DNA from: Heliocidaris erythrogramma
Taxonomy: Eukaryota > Echinodermata > Echinoidea > Camarodonta > Echinometridae
Direction of reading: 5' to 3'
Length of the DNA stretch: 64,000 bases
Assembly (NCBI GenBank): GCA_025617745.1
Contig: CM046854.1
Span: forward strand, 56,012,258-56,076,257
The position numbers were made by a program, and so were the translations under genes. This document shows, piece by piece, positions 20,258 through 30,700 of this stretch (position 1 is the stretch's first letter; each line of letters begins with the position of its first letter). A model generated the notes under the pieces. That model was not told where the DNA came from. It saw only the letters and a list, made by a program, of their open reading frames with translations, and ran no database searches.

Positions 20258-21231
20258 TGTCCAGTCGTAGGGTTTCTACTAGGGAAATTTACAATTCCCG
20301 TCTCTCGGTCTTTTTCCTTTGGTGCAAAGAGAGAAATCAAACCCCTTCTAAGGCTCCTATTGGTTCAATTGCGGATTTCTTAATCTCGTTATTTGACAAA
20401 GGGAGATCTATCTCTACTATCCGAGGCTACCGTTCGGCGATCGGGGCCATTCATTCAGGTTTCTCAGATGGTATGGGGATTTCCAATTCCCCGCTACTAA
20501 GTGGTTTGATTCGTTCGTTCTTTCTGAAACGACCTTCTTTTTCTAAGTTAGTGCCGTCTTGGAGTCTGCCTAAGGTCCTGGAGGCCTTGGCGAAACCTCC
20601 TTTTGAACCGTTAGGTGAAGCTTCGCTTCATCATCTTACGGTTAAGACGCTCTTTTTGGTAGCTATTGCCTCTGGGCAGAGGCGCAGTACTCTTCGTGCT
20701 CTCTGTCTTACTCCTGGTCATGTTCGCTGGGAGAGAAAAGGCGTTAGATTGATTCCTAGGGCTTCTTTTGTTGCCAAGAATCAGACAGCTGCCTCTGGCC
20801 CTGTTGAGATTTTTCTTTGTCCGCTTTCTAACTTTTCTTCGGTGCGTGAGGACAAAGTTTGGTGTCCTGTAAGGGCTCTCAAATGGTATATTGATAAGAC
20901 TAAGTCTTATCGTAAGGATGATCAGTTGTTCCTGATCACTAGAGAGCCTTTTTCTCCTGCCTCTCTTGATTCCATCTCTAGATGGATCGTTGAAGCTATT
21001 AGGGCCGCTGGCACAGAGGCTCTTTTATCCGACAGTAAGCCTCGTGCTCATGATACTCGTAGTGTCAGCACTTCTTGGGCTCTGTTTCAAGGTGTGGCGC
21101 TTGTTGATATTTTGAAGGCTGCTTATTGGCGTTCGCCCAATTCCTTCATTTCTTGCTACCTTAGGGATGTTCCCGCAGGTGAAGCTTTGTTTGCGTCAGC
21201 CACCTTGAAGGCCGCTGTGTCTTCTTTGTAG
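20190..21231 (+). CDS. Tyrosine recombinase of DIRS copy 1
   Basis: The recognisable recombinase begins near ARQSGLSDRAADFL (about 20215). Its N-terminal part reads YNSRLSVFFLWC and GRSISTIRGYRSAIGAIH. The catalytic residues are Arg in ASGQRRSTLRAL, H-x-x-R in AHDTRSVSTSWALF (about 21045) and the nucleophile Tyr in SCYLRDV (about 21155). It ends TLKAAVSSL at 21231, before the ICR. The same frame is open back to 18958, across the RT/RNase H gene, with no obvious own start next to the catalytic part; how it is translated is unclear. DIRS recombinases integrate circular double-stranded DNA. Confidence 0.9.
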
Positions 21232-21300
21232 TCTTCGGTGTAATCCTATTCCCTTCTGCTCGAAACATGCCTCCCGGTCTTTGAGTTGGCGCTGGTCTGG

Positions 21301-21390
21301 CATAATAGGTAGGTATATATGATTTATTGCAGTAAATTTGTAAAATCAGCACTGATTTTCTTATTTACTATATAAATCTATATACCTACC
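21301..21390. repeat. Internal complementary region (ICR) of DIRS copy 1
   Basis: 21301-21337 is the complement of the left end (15499-15535) and 21338-21390 the complement of the right end (21593-21645), directly abutting. In the DIRS replication model the ICR templates completion of the ends and circle formation. Confidence 0.92.
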
Positions 21391-21439
21391 GATGACCCTC
21401 CCTCCTTCCCCGCACCTTGCAAGCAACATGTTTCTTCTT

Positions 21440-21645
21440 GGGGTTGCTCGCAAAAGAGGAAGATGGCCGTAGCGTATTGACGCGCGTGAGTGGCGAAGGG
21501 GACAATAGGATTACGGGGGGTGCGCACAATATTGTGACTCATGTGTGATAAATTCTCGAAGGGGTCCCGTAGTCAAGACTACAGGCATAATAGGTAGGTA
21601 TATAGATTTATATAGTAAATAAGAAAATCAGTGCTGATTTTACAA
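21440..21645. repeat. Right inverted terminal repeat of DIRS copy 1
   Basis: Complement of the left repeat, followed by a perfect hairpin (AAAATCA-GTGC-TGATTTT, 21624-21641) and a terminal ACAA. Confidence 0.9.
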
Positions 21646-21997
21646 ATTTGCATGTGCTAACTCAATTTCTCTCAATTTCAACTGGTACTCCCTTTCTTCT
21701 CTTTCCATTTCTCTTTGTTGCTTTTCTCTTTCAAATTCATTTCATTCTCTCTTTCTCCATCTCAAGTTTTGCTAATTGGAGTTGAACATCACTCGAAACA
21801 CCAGAAGGAACCTCACTTTCTTTACTGAGCTTCATGTGACAAGCTAGCAGATCAGTTATCTCTGCCTTCTTTAACCCAGGGGGAAGAACTACTCCCAAAT
21901 GCTGACAAACAGCTCTCAAGTCATCTTTTCTTAGTGACTTCAATTGCCCAAGGGACAAATCTGTCCTCTTAACAAATACTTCAACATCTATTTGCAA
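21646..21997 (-). CDS. gag: Gag N-terminal part of the Gmr1-type element
   Basis: MQIDVEVFVKRTDLSLGQLK followed by LRAVCQHLGVVLPPGLKKAE and VQLQLAKLEMEKERMK. The helix-loop-helix start resembles SAP-like N-termini of gag proteins in this group, and the Gln/Glu/Lys-rich stretch is probably a coiled coil. The frame is disturbed near 21737. It is separated from the capsid part by DIRS copy 1. Confidence 0.75.
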
Positions 21998-22077
21998 TAT
22001 GTATTCTAGAAGTTTCCAGAGATTTCCAAAAAATCTCTCTAAATTTTGTTAATTTTTTTTACTTGTTATATTTGGCT

Positions 22078-22100
22078 GCATTTCCCGGACAAGTCTCCAA
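22078..22100 (-). other. Primer-binding-site region of the Gmr1-type element
   Basis: On the minus strand TGGAGACTTGTCCGGG begins 2-3 nt after the LTR end CATAACA. A TGG start next to the 5' LTR is typical of a tRNA primer site; I cannot assign the tRNA. Confidence 0.5.
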
Positions 22101-22102
22101 TT

Positions 22103-23171
22103 TGTTATGATCCAAAATCCACAAAAGATAAGAATCAAACAAAAGATATTAACTTTGGATGATTTATGTTTTAATTTAAATATTTACCGACATCTGGTAT
22201 GACATGATATAAAAGAATTAAAAATTTTAGATACTTCAGAAAAAGGTTTGCGGTACAACCATGTGAGTTGGAATAACTCCACGTTCCGGTCAGAATGCTC
22301 TGGCCGTCGTCAGGAGAGTGAGAACCTTCAAATCCTAAATTTTAGATACAAATACAGTACATAATAAACTGGCAAAGACTTACAATTTCTCAGATGGGAA
22401 ATTCCTATGAGTCCAGAATGTTCTTGAAGTGTAGAGTAAATTGGCTGCTAATCCACAATTATAAATTCCAAATATTAAATCCAAATGGTATGTTGTCCTA
22501 CTGGTAAAAGAAGATTCCAGAAGATCCAGTCGAAGAATGTCCAAGATAATTCAAGAAGTCATCGATGTTGATGACGATGTACAAGATGATGTCAATGACA
22601 ATGTTGACCACAATGTCGATAACGATGTCGATAATGTGAAATACGATGTCCAAGATGATCTCCACAGGTTGATATCAATGTGATCAATGTCAGATGGTGT
22701 TAACCGAGAACTTATGCAATATATGCTTCCACGATGTTAGGGTATAAATTCTGAAATCTCTGTGCAAGCTCCCATATTATATACCGGTACAATCTTCTAC
22801 CTTCTACAATATTCATGAAGGTTTGGAACTCCCTTGTAAGTTCTACATAGTTCTTGTTGTAACAAACAAAGGAAGGGGATTCCCATGATCTATTTATAGA
22901 CTCATTGCAATGTTACACTCTTACTAAGAGGTTCATGCAAAGGTCAGGATAATCAACACATTCCAACATGTAATTACACTTTTACGATTCTACAGTACAT
23001 CACACATAATGTAAAGATCTAGAATGTTCTCTCTACTGGATGTGCATTATGATTATTTAACTGCTACACAGCACATTCACTTTTCACATATGAATAATAA
23101 TATCTCTTCTGGGAAATTTCTATGTTCATGAAAAATAACTTCCTTCCAGAAGATTCCTTAATTATATAACA
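22103..23171 (-). repeat. 5' LTR of the Gmr1-type element
   Basis: The plus-strand reading starts TGTTATGATCC and ends TATAACA, giving TG...CA ends on the element strand. It pairs with 4826-5805. It contains a 102-bp insertion (22235-22336) absent from the other LTR, and a GATGTC minisatellite at about 22560-22660. Differences between the LTRs are frequent, so the element is not recent. Confidence 0.8.
22235..22336 (-). mobile_element. 102-bp insertion with 13-bp target duplication and hammerhead-like core
   Basis: AAATTTTAGATAC occurs at 22222-22234 and again at 22337-22349; the left LTR has a single copy. On the minus strand the insert holds CTGACGA, a hairpin with CGG and CAGA paired to TCTG and CCG, then GGAACGTG. 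This resembles a hammerhead core, but GAAA is replaced by GGAA and the cleavage triplet by GTG, so it is probably inactive. Confidence 0.6.
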
Positions 23172-23192
23172 AAATAACCAAATCTTAATTTT

Positions 23193-23866
23193 CACAAAAA
23201 GAATTGTATATTTTATATCTTCCAGGCTTTCGGAGAATAAAACAATGATTTTCAGCCAGGTAGATGTCCACCACGTATATCATTGACATCCTGTGTCCAC
23301 AATTCATTAATGACTGATGGCAATCAAGTAACATCTGAGATGCCTCTTTTATTCATAAATTTATTAATTTATTAATTTATGTATTATTTACTCTTCTCTT
23401 CATTTTCTCTCATGTAAAAGTTATGAAGTTATGGATTCAGTTTTAAAAGCTCATTGTCTCTCAATAAACTGAAGTATTTATTTTACTGTTATAAAAGTGT
23501 GCTATTATCAGCACTATCTTATACTTAAAGTGTTTATAAAGAAATAGAGCACAATGATGTTAATTCTATGACTATCGAAATATGATATTTAATTTGCTAA
23601 GTCAAGCATGACACAACGGGTATGATGTAAATAGCGCAATTTACAAGGTAAAATCTACCGACTTTAATTTATGTCAGAATGAACAAAAACATTAGGCCTT
23701 ATTTTTTTACTTGTGTGTTGTGATTTTTCCTCTTGATTGCAATCAGTCAGTCATGAATTGTGGATACAGCAGGATGTCAATGATATACGTGGCTGAAAAT
23801 CATTGTTTAATTCCCAAAGAACCCTGAAGAAATAAAATTTACATTCTTTTTGTGAAAATTGATACA
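23193..23866. repeat. Foldback structure with about 130-bp inverted arms
   Basis: 23193-23335 and 23740-23866 are inverted copies sharing AATTTTCACAAAAAGAAT, ACAATGATTTTCAGCCA and ATATCATTGACATCCTG. The loop is AT-rich and non-coding. It begins about 20 bp past the Gmr1 LTR. It may be a foldback or MITE-type element; no target duplication could be fixed. Confidence 0.7.
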
Positions 23867-24530
23867 ACGTCAGGTCATTTTACAAGGTTTGGGACCTGTT
23901 TCTCTGTAGAACTCTTGTTATAACACTAAGCCAGTAAAGTTTGAGACTTGTTTATGCTTTCTTATAACGTGTGCTCAGTCAACCATGAAATAAAGGATTG
24001 AAGGTCAGCAGGGGTTAGGATATCATTCACCAGTCAAATGCATACCCACAGTGCTAAAAACCATGGATTTGACTGATCCACACACAGTACACCAATTAAA
24101 GAATATAGATTAATCCTGTTAATTTTGACTTGTGGTCATTTTGTCTTCACATCATGCTCATCCAAGCGTGACTTAACTGATACCTCTGGATAAAATGTCA
24201 GTTGAATATTTTACAAGATAATGGAAACAGTTTGTTTACAACGCTGTTGGAATGGCATGATTTCAGTAACATTTGAGTGTTAGTCATGTTTTCCTATAAC
24301 ATGTGCTCATTCAACCATGAATTAATGGATTGAAGGTCAACAGGGTGCCCAGGGTATCAAGAGATCATACACCAGCTCAATGCATAACCAGAGTGCCGAC
24401 AGTTTCAAATTTGACCGTCCCTCATTACACTACAGAAATGACATTGACCTTGTGAATTTTTAGATGTCATTTAAGACCACAGGCACAGTCCCTTAGAGTA
24501 ATTTTGCTCAAAGTTATTATGAGGAGTAAC
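23867..24530. other. Non-coding; imperfect direct repeat of about 320-bp period
   Basis: A segment around 23960-24060 (CAACCATGAAATAAAGGATTG..., AAATGCATACCCACAGTGC) recurs at about 24300-24410 with differences. No gene is seen; it is probably upstream intron of the ROC-domain gene. Confidence 0.5.
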
Positions 24531-24552
24531 GGGGGGGGGGGGGGGGGGGGGG
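24531..24552 (+). repeat. 22-nt G homopolymer
   Basis: Uninterrupted run of 22 G residues 55 bp before the ROC P-loop exon. It is expected to be length-variable and error-prone in assembly. Confidence 0.9.
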
Positions 24553-24607
24553 AACTTGTTTAAAAAATTTTTTATAACAAAGTCATTTACTCTGATCACT
24601 TCCATAG

Positions 24608-24746
24608 GAAACGACCCTGACCGCATCAAAGCCTATGAGGAAGCTCTGAAAAGTGGGAAGGCTCGTTGCAACAGATCCAGATTAATGGTTGTTGGTCCAG
24701 CAGGAATTGGTAAAACGAGTCTAATACGTCGTCTCACAGGACAACC
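24608..24746 (+). CDS. ROC exon with P-loop (G1)
   Basis: It follows CCATAG and precedes GTAAGTG. It encodes NDPDRIKAYEEALKSGKARC, then RLMVVGPAGIGKTSLIRRLT. GxxGxGKTS is a Walker A motif that binds nucleotide phosphate. It starts in phase 1 and ends with two bases of a codon. Confidence 0.8.
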
Positions 24747-27700
24747 GTAAGTGTTCATGCTTTTGAACCCATGTGTTTGTGAATGTACACATACTAGCAT
24801 CGTCCGATTATTGAGTGGTAATTGTCTTTAAGAAGGATTTATGAAGATTGGTTGAAAAGTAAAAGAAATATGAATATAATGGAGAATATCCTTAAAGCTG
24901 CAAACATTTTGATTTAGAGGATTTTACATTAATTCCATAATTAAATGTATAAATATAAATATTTTTGAAAATATTTTTTAAACATAGATATAACATATAC
25001 ACTAAATGTTCACATTTGACAGATTCAATAGTGAGGAAAAGAGTACAGTAGGAACAGAACATAACACTGTCAAGAAAAATGTGGTCAGTGGCTGGAAGCT
25101 TGATAACGACACTAACAAAGGTAAGATGGCTGTTTCATTGGATCTTTTAGAATGTCAGAAATACAAATGAATGTAAATGTTTAATACACAAAGAACTGTT
25201 TGATTTCACTCTGATTTGATTACTTTTTTTTTCTATAGCTATTTCAGTCATGAACAAGTACATAAAACTGATGGTGAGAAATTGTCCAGATGTTAATCTC
25301 AAATATCGATCTGGTGGTTAAAGGGAATTGTCATTTACATGTATCATTCATTTCATTTGACGAGGAAATTCGTCGAACAACTTAATTATTCTGAGATTTT
25401 AGTTGCTAAATCATGTTATTACATGTTATTGCAAGTCTTATTTACTGCTATAAATCATATATACCTACCTATTTTTGCTAGTCACTTGACTACGCAACCC
25501 AATCGAGAACTTTTACACATATAAGTCAAAATATTGTGCATACCCCCGGCCCGTAATCCATTGTTATCTCCTTCCTCCCTCACCCGCATGAATGCGCAAC
25601 GGCCATCGAGTTAGGTTATCGAGCCACGGCGTGTCACTATTTGCCTGTTTCAAGGAAATTTTCATGTTTCTTTCTAGGCAGTTATTTTCCTTTTCAGCGA
25701 CCAGCCCCACGTAGTTATTTCCGTGTGTCTTGCTGGTGTTTCCGTTTGCCCCGATCCTGTTGTTTACGTTTCGGTGTTTTGTATTGTTTGAATTGTGCGT
25801 ATCCTCAATTGTTGTTTGTTACCTGCTTTTTCCGAATAATTATCATTTTGTATAATTTTCTATTGCTTGTTTTTGTTACAGCAATATGAGTTCGGAAGAA
25901 GAAGGAGCTAGGTCATGGAGACTTGCTTCTTCCGAAGAGTCGTCTAGCAAGACGACTCGGCCTTCCAGACCTCCCCCTAGTACTTTTGTACCTGGGGGGT
26001 GAGGAGGGCTGCAGGTAAGTTGCCCAGTGTTGTTACCCCGCAGATTTTGCCAACTTCGGAGCCCGTGGCTTCGGCTCGGGTGGCGTCAGAATCTAGTGGT
26101 TTGGATATCATAAATCCTAACCCCCGGTCGTTCCGACCAGAAAGGGGGACGTCTGCTTTCCGGCCTGCTGTGTGCCTTCGCACAAAGCCGCATGGGGAGA
26201 TTTGTGCCACTACTGTGGGGCAGCTCATAGGCACCGCCCATGTTGGTCTGGGTTTCCAAACCCTAGCCCCGGTCCTACTGACCTTATGGAGGAACGAGTG
26301 CGACCCTGGCTGTCTTGAATGAATGAATGAATTTATTTCATAATACTGCAGAAATCTGCCATGAACATTACAATTGGTGAGCATACATCGTTCAAAATTT
26401 CAAATCTATCATAATCAATAACAATTCCAATGTACATACAGTCAAAAGTGAAAAATTTACATTAGTCAATAGAAAAAAAAAGCAGTATCATGGGAGAACC
26501 TAAGGAAAAGCACAGCTTGTTAAAACTAGGTTCCCCAATAACAGAGAGAATTAAGAAATACATTTATGCAATTATGTATACATATAGTAGTAAAGAGACG
26601 AGACAAGACGTGTGTAAAAGGGGGAAAAAACAACAACAATACACACACAAACATCAAAATAAAATAAGCATACTATGAACGAGTATACTAGCAGTTAATG
26701 CCAGCCTATTGGGTTTATATAGTAGTAGAAAAACCAGATCTATACATATAATACATGTATGTGCATGAAGTATGATTAAAAAGATGTCTTGAAGGATAGA
26801 TTTTGTATGTTCTGTTTAGACACAGGCAGAAAACCAAATACTGTACAGTTGTTATGGACTTATACACTGTAAGAGCTAATTTGATAATGTTTAAGATTTC
26901 TTCTAAAAGATTTAAGAGCGGTAGCTTGCTTTAGATTTGAATCAAGATGATTCCAATAGAAGGGCCCATTGTAGATTAATGTTTTCTGGGCAAACTGAGT
27001 ACGAAGAAGGGGTAAATGAAAGAAAGATGATTGTCGTGTAGAATGCCTATGTATTCCATCATTCGTTTTAAACATTGATTGTAACACCTTAGGCAATTTG
27101 TGAATTCGTGCTTGATACATTAAACTGCCTAACTGGTAATAAAACAAATCGTTTAGTCTCAACGCTTTATTTTCAAAAAAAATATTTGAGACGGAGCTAG
27201 TCTAGGCTTTTTATGCCTCCGCCCACTGAAGGTGGGTGCCGGAGGCATTATGTTTTCGGGTTGTCCGTGCATCCGTCCGTCCGTCCCACTTCTCGTTACC
27301 GCGATATCTCAAGAACTATGGTGAGAACTTCAAACTTGGTACTAGTATGTATCCCCATACGAAGATGAACTGATTAGATTTTGGGGTAAGGAGGTCAAAG
27401 GTCAGAGGTCACAGAGGTCAATTTACATGAAATTACATGAAATTCTTGGTTTTTAGCACCGTTACCGCGATATCTCAAGAACTGTTTGAGGTGAGAACTT
27501 CAAACCTGGTACCAGTATGTATCCCCACAGAAAGAGGAACTGATTAGATTTTGGGGTAAGTAGGTCAAAGGTCAGAGGTCACAGAGGTCAATTTACATGA
27601 AATTACATGAAATTACTGGTTTTTAGCCTCGTTACTGCGATATCTCAAGAACTGTTTGAGGTAAGAACTTCAAACTTGGTACTAGTATGTATCCCTATAC

Positions 27701-30700
27701 GAAGATGAACTGATTAGATTTTGGGGTAAGGAGGTCAAAGGTCAGAGGTCAATTTACATGAAATTACATGAAATTCTTGGTTTTTAGCACAGTTACCGCG
27801 ATATCTCAAGAACTGTTTGAGGTAAGAACTTCAAACTTGTTACCAGTATGTATCCCTATACGAAGATGAACTGATTAGATTTTGGGGTAAGGAGGTCAAA
27901 GGTCAGAGGTCACAGAGGTCAATTTACATGAAATTACATGAAATTCTTGGTTTTTAGCACCATTACCGCGATATCTCAAGAACTGTTTGAGGTGAGAACT
28001 TCAAACTTGGTACCAGTATGTAACCCCATAGAAAGAGGAACTGATTAGATTTTGGGGTAGGTAGGTCAAAGGTCAGAGGTCACAGAGGTCAATTTACATG
28101 AAATTACATGAAATTACTGGTTTTTAGCCTCGTTATCAAATATTTCTAGAACAGTTTGAGCCATCAACTGAATTTAGGCGGAGGCATATAGGAGACGCAG
28201 TCGCATTCATCTTGTTCGAAATTATTCTCATCACCCGTTTTTGTATAACTGAGAGTCTATCCAACTGAGACTTAGTACAGTTGCCCCAAGCTAGAATGCC
28301 ATAATTTATGTAGGGTAGAACCAAGGTGGAATACAACAAGAGTAATACATGAGAGGGAAACAAATATTTCAATTTGTTTATAATACCAACATTTCTAGAG
28401 AGTAATTTGTTTAGATACACAGTTTGTGGTTTCCAAGATAACTTATTATCAATAAGTAAACCAAGAAACTTTAACTCCTCGACCACTTTAATTGTGGTGT
28501 TTTTAAGTAATACATTACCATCCAGAGATGTGATTGAGTTACTAAATAACATACGAGTTTTCTCCAAATTGAGAGATAGTCTATTGGCACATACCCAATC
28601 ATGCACAACACTGAGCTCCTTATTAGTTCGTTCCAGAAGTAACTTGGGATCTTTGTTAGAAAGAAATACATTCGAATCATCAGCAAATAGTATGAATGAT
28701 AACACACTGGAAGCATTATGAAAGTCATTTATATATAAAATAAACAACAACGGGCCAAGGAGAGATCCCTGAGGTACCCCACATTGAAGTTCTTTAGTTA
28801 CTGATTCACATCCGTTGATAATTACATATTGCTTACTATTATGAAGATAACTTCTGAACCAGCTTTGCCTCTTATACCATAATGGCATAACTTATATAGC
28901 AAAATATTATGGTCAACCATATCGAAAGCCTTTGAAAAGTCCAGAAAAAGTTCAATGGTGTGTTCACGATTTTCAATGGCAGTTGAAACCTTATGGATAA
29001 AATGCAAAATAGCATGGATTGTAGAATGTTTTTCTCTAAAACCGAATTGGACTTTTGAAAATACCTCACAGTTGTTTAAAAATTTGACCACTCTTATATA
29101 GACAAGTTTTTCAAGAATTTTAGATATTGAAGGTAATAAAGATATTGGTCGATAATTGTTTAATTCAAGCTTGTCTCCTTTTTTAAAAACTGGAACAACC
29201 TTTGCTACTTTCATTTTTCCTGGAACAACACCATTCACCAAAGAAAGATTAAAGATATGTTGCAAAGGAATCATAATTTCATCCACTATATTTTTTAGCA
29301 CAATATAACTAATACCATCATGGACAGTACTGGGTTTATTTTTCAGATTTTGCACAATGCGCTTTATTTCTATCGAATGAGTCGGAGTAAAAAACAAGGA
29401 CTTAGTATTACGATCCTTCAAAAAAGAAGTAAATGTCTTTTCAGTGGAAGGTACTTTTTTGAAAGAGTGGGTCCTATGTTTGCAAAAAAATCATTAAAAG
29501 CATCAGCAATCAGCTTGCTATCATCGATGCAATCATTGTTTAACAAGATTCTATAGTAGGTTGTTTCTTTTGACTACACCTATTTAGCACACTATTAATA
29601 ACCTTCCAAGTGGCTTTAGTATTATTTTTAGACAAATCAAATTGAGAGCAATAATAATCATTCTTCGCAGTTCGCAACAAAGATGTCAAAATATTTCTAT
29701 ACTTGGCATATTTTTTACGAGAAGCATCTGAAGGAATAGAATGGAATCTGTAGTAAAGTTTATTTTTCCTATTTATACACCTAAGCAAAGATTTAGTAAC
29801 CCATGGTTGCCGGGCTTGCCGTGAATAATCTTTACGCTTAATAATCTGAGGGGGAATACACTCGTTGAAAGCATTACATAATAAATCCATAAATTTGTCA
29901 TACGCAACATCAACGTCATATTCATGAATCACAACATTCCAATCAACTTCTAAAAGTTTCTCTTTCAATCTACAGGTTTTATATTGCGTTATGGTGCGAA
30001 AAAATCTTGGTTGAGGCAATTAAGTCAGAGTGAATATCAAAATAAGATGGCGCACAGACAAAGATTGGAAAATGATCAGAAATAAGAGTATAAGTTGATC
30101 TGTTGTCACACGAAGGAGCAAACGAGGGTTGCGACGTTTCGACCGCTAACTGCTAGTCTTCGTCAGGCAATGTGGACAATCGCCGCTGCAAGCGCCTTTT
30201 ATAGCGTAAGCTGCGTTCCGAGGACGCCGGAACTGCCGCGCTGCTATTGGTCCGTGAAACCGACCAATCAGAAGCCGCGGACTGTGCGAGCGGTGGGCGA
30301 GATGCGGACGTCGGGGAAAATCCCGTCGGTGCTGCTGGCGGGCTACTGGCTACTGGAGGGCGAAATGCGGACGTCGGACGGAGGGCAACGGTAGGGGGCG
30401 CATGTCGGCGGATGGTGGGGAGCCATTCCTCCGGGATGTCAATGCCGTTATCTCTATTAATATTATTGGGGTGTAAACGGATTTGGATAGCTTCTTTAAC
30501 ACGCCGTGTGTACCAGTGCTTATCCCGCGCTACGCAACTTACCTCATCCCAATTGGGAGGGTGCTGTGCGCTCCAAGCATGCTCAGCGACTGCCGAATTA
30601 TCTATGCCCACTGCTCGCACAGTCCGCGGCTTCTGATTGGTCGGTTTCACGGACCAATAGCAGCGCGGCAGTTCCGGCGTCCTCGGAACGCAGCTTACGC

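Larger units (their letters stand above)
15499..21645 (+). mobile_element. DIRS-type retrotransposon, copy 1 (6.1 kb, young)
   Basis: The left end is ATTTACTGC and the right end GATTTTACAA. Inverted repeats (15499-15685 and about 21440-21645) look nearly identical. An ICR at 21301-21390 consists of the complement of the left end joined directly to the complement of the right end, which fixes both termini to the base. Plus-strand genes are gag, RT/RNase H and tyrosine recombinase, overlapping in different frames. The element splits the gag of the Gmr1-type element with no clear target duplication. Gag and YR are open; RT has a one-base frameshift and RNase H a small deletion. Confidence 0.93.
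4826..23171 (-). mobile_element. Gmr1-type Ty3/gypsy LTR retrotransposon, interrupted by two DIRS elements
   Basis: Two LTR copies flank a minus-strand element. Read in its own direction the order is 5' LTR, gag, protease, integrase, reverse transcriptase, RNase H, 3' LTR. Standard Ty3/gypsy elements have integrase last; the order seen here is that of Gmr1-like elements known from deuterostomes. The parts are gag 21997-21646 and 15498-14653, PR-IN 14698-13062 and 8060-7571, and RT-RH 7275-5992. DIRS insertions (8061-13061 and 15499-21645) and a SINE (about 7277-7541) account for the gaps. Without these insertions the element would be about 7 kb. Several frame breaks in RT/RH mark it as defective. 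Confidence 0.85.

Noticed and set aside
20190-21231. Phage- or integron-type integrase, suggesting bacterial DNA
   Set aside because: It lies in an element with YLDD RT, RNase H, ITRs and ICR, i.e. a DIRS retrotransposon; no bacterial gene organisation is present.
27212-28170. Possible repeat-protein gene in the 165-bp tandem units
   Set aside because: Units are not a multiple of three with conserved frame and contain stops; the ends identify a helentron-like repeat.
30153-30400. Arginine/Pro-rich ORFs on both strands of the inverted arms
   Set aside because: They are mirror translations of the inverted Penelope arms; only the about 70-residue endonuclease fragment is supported.
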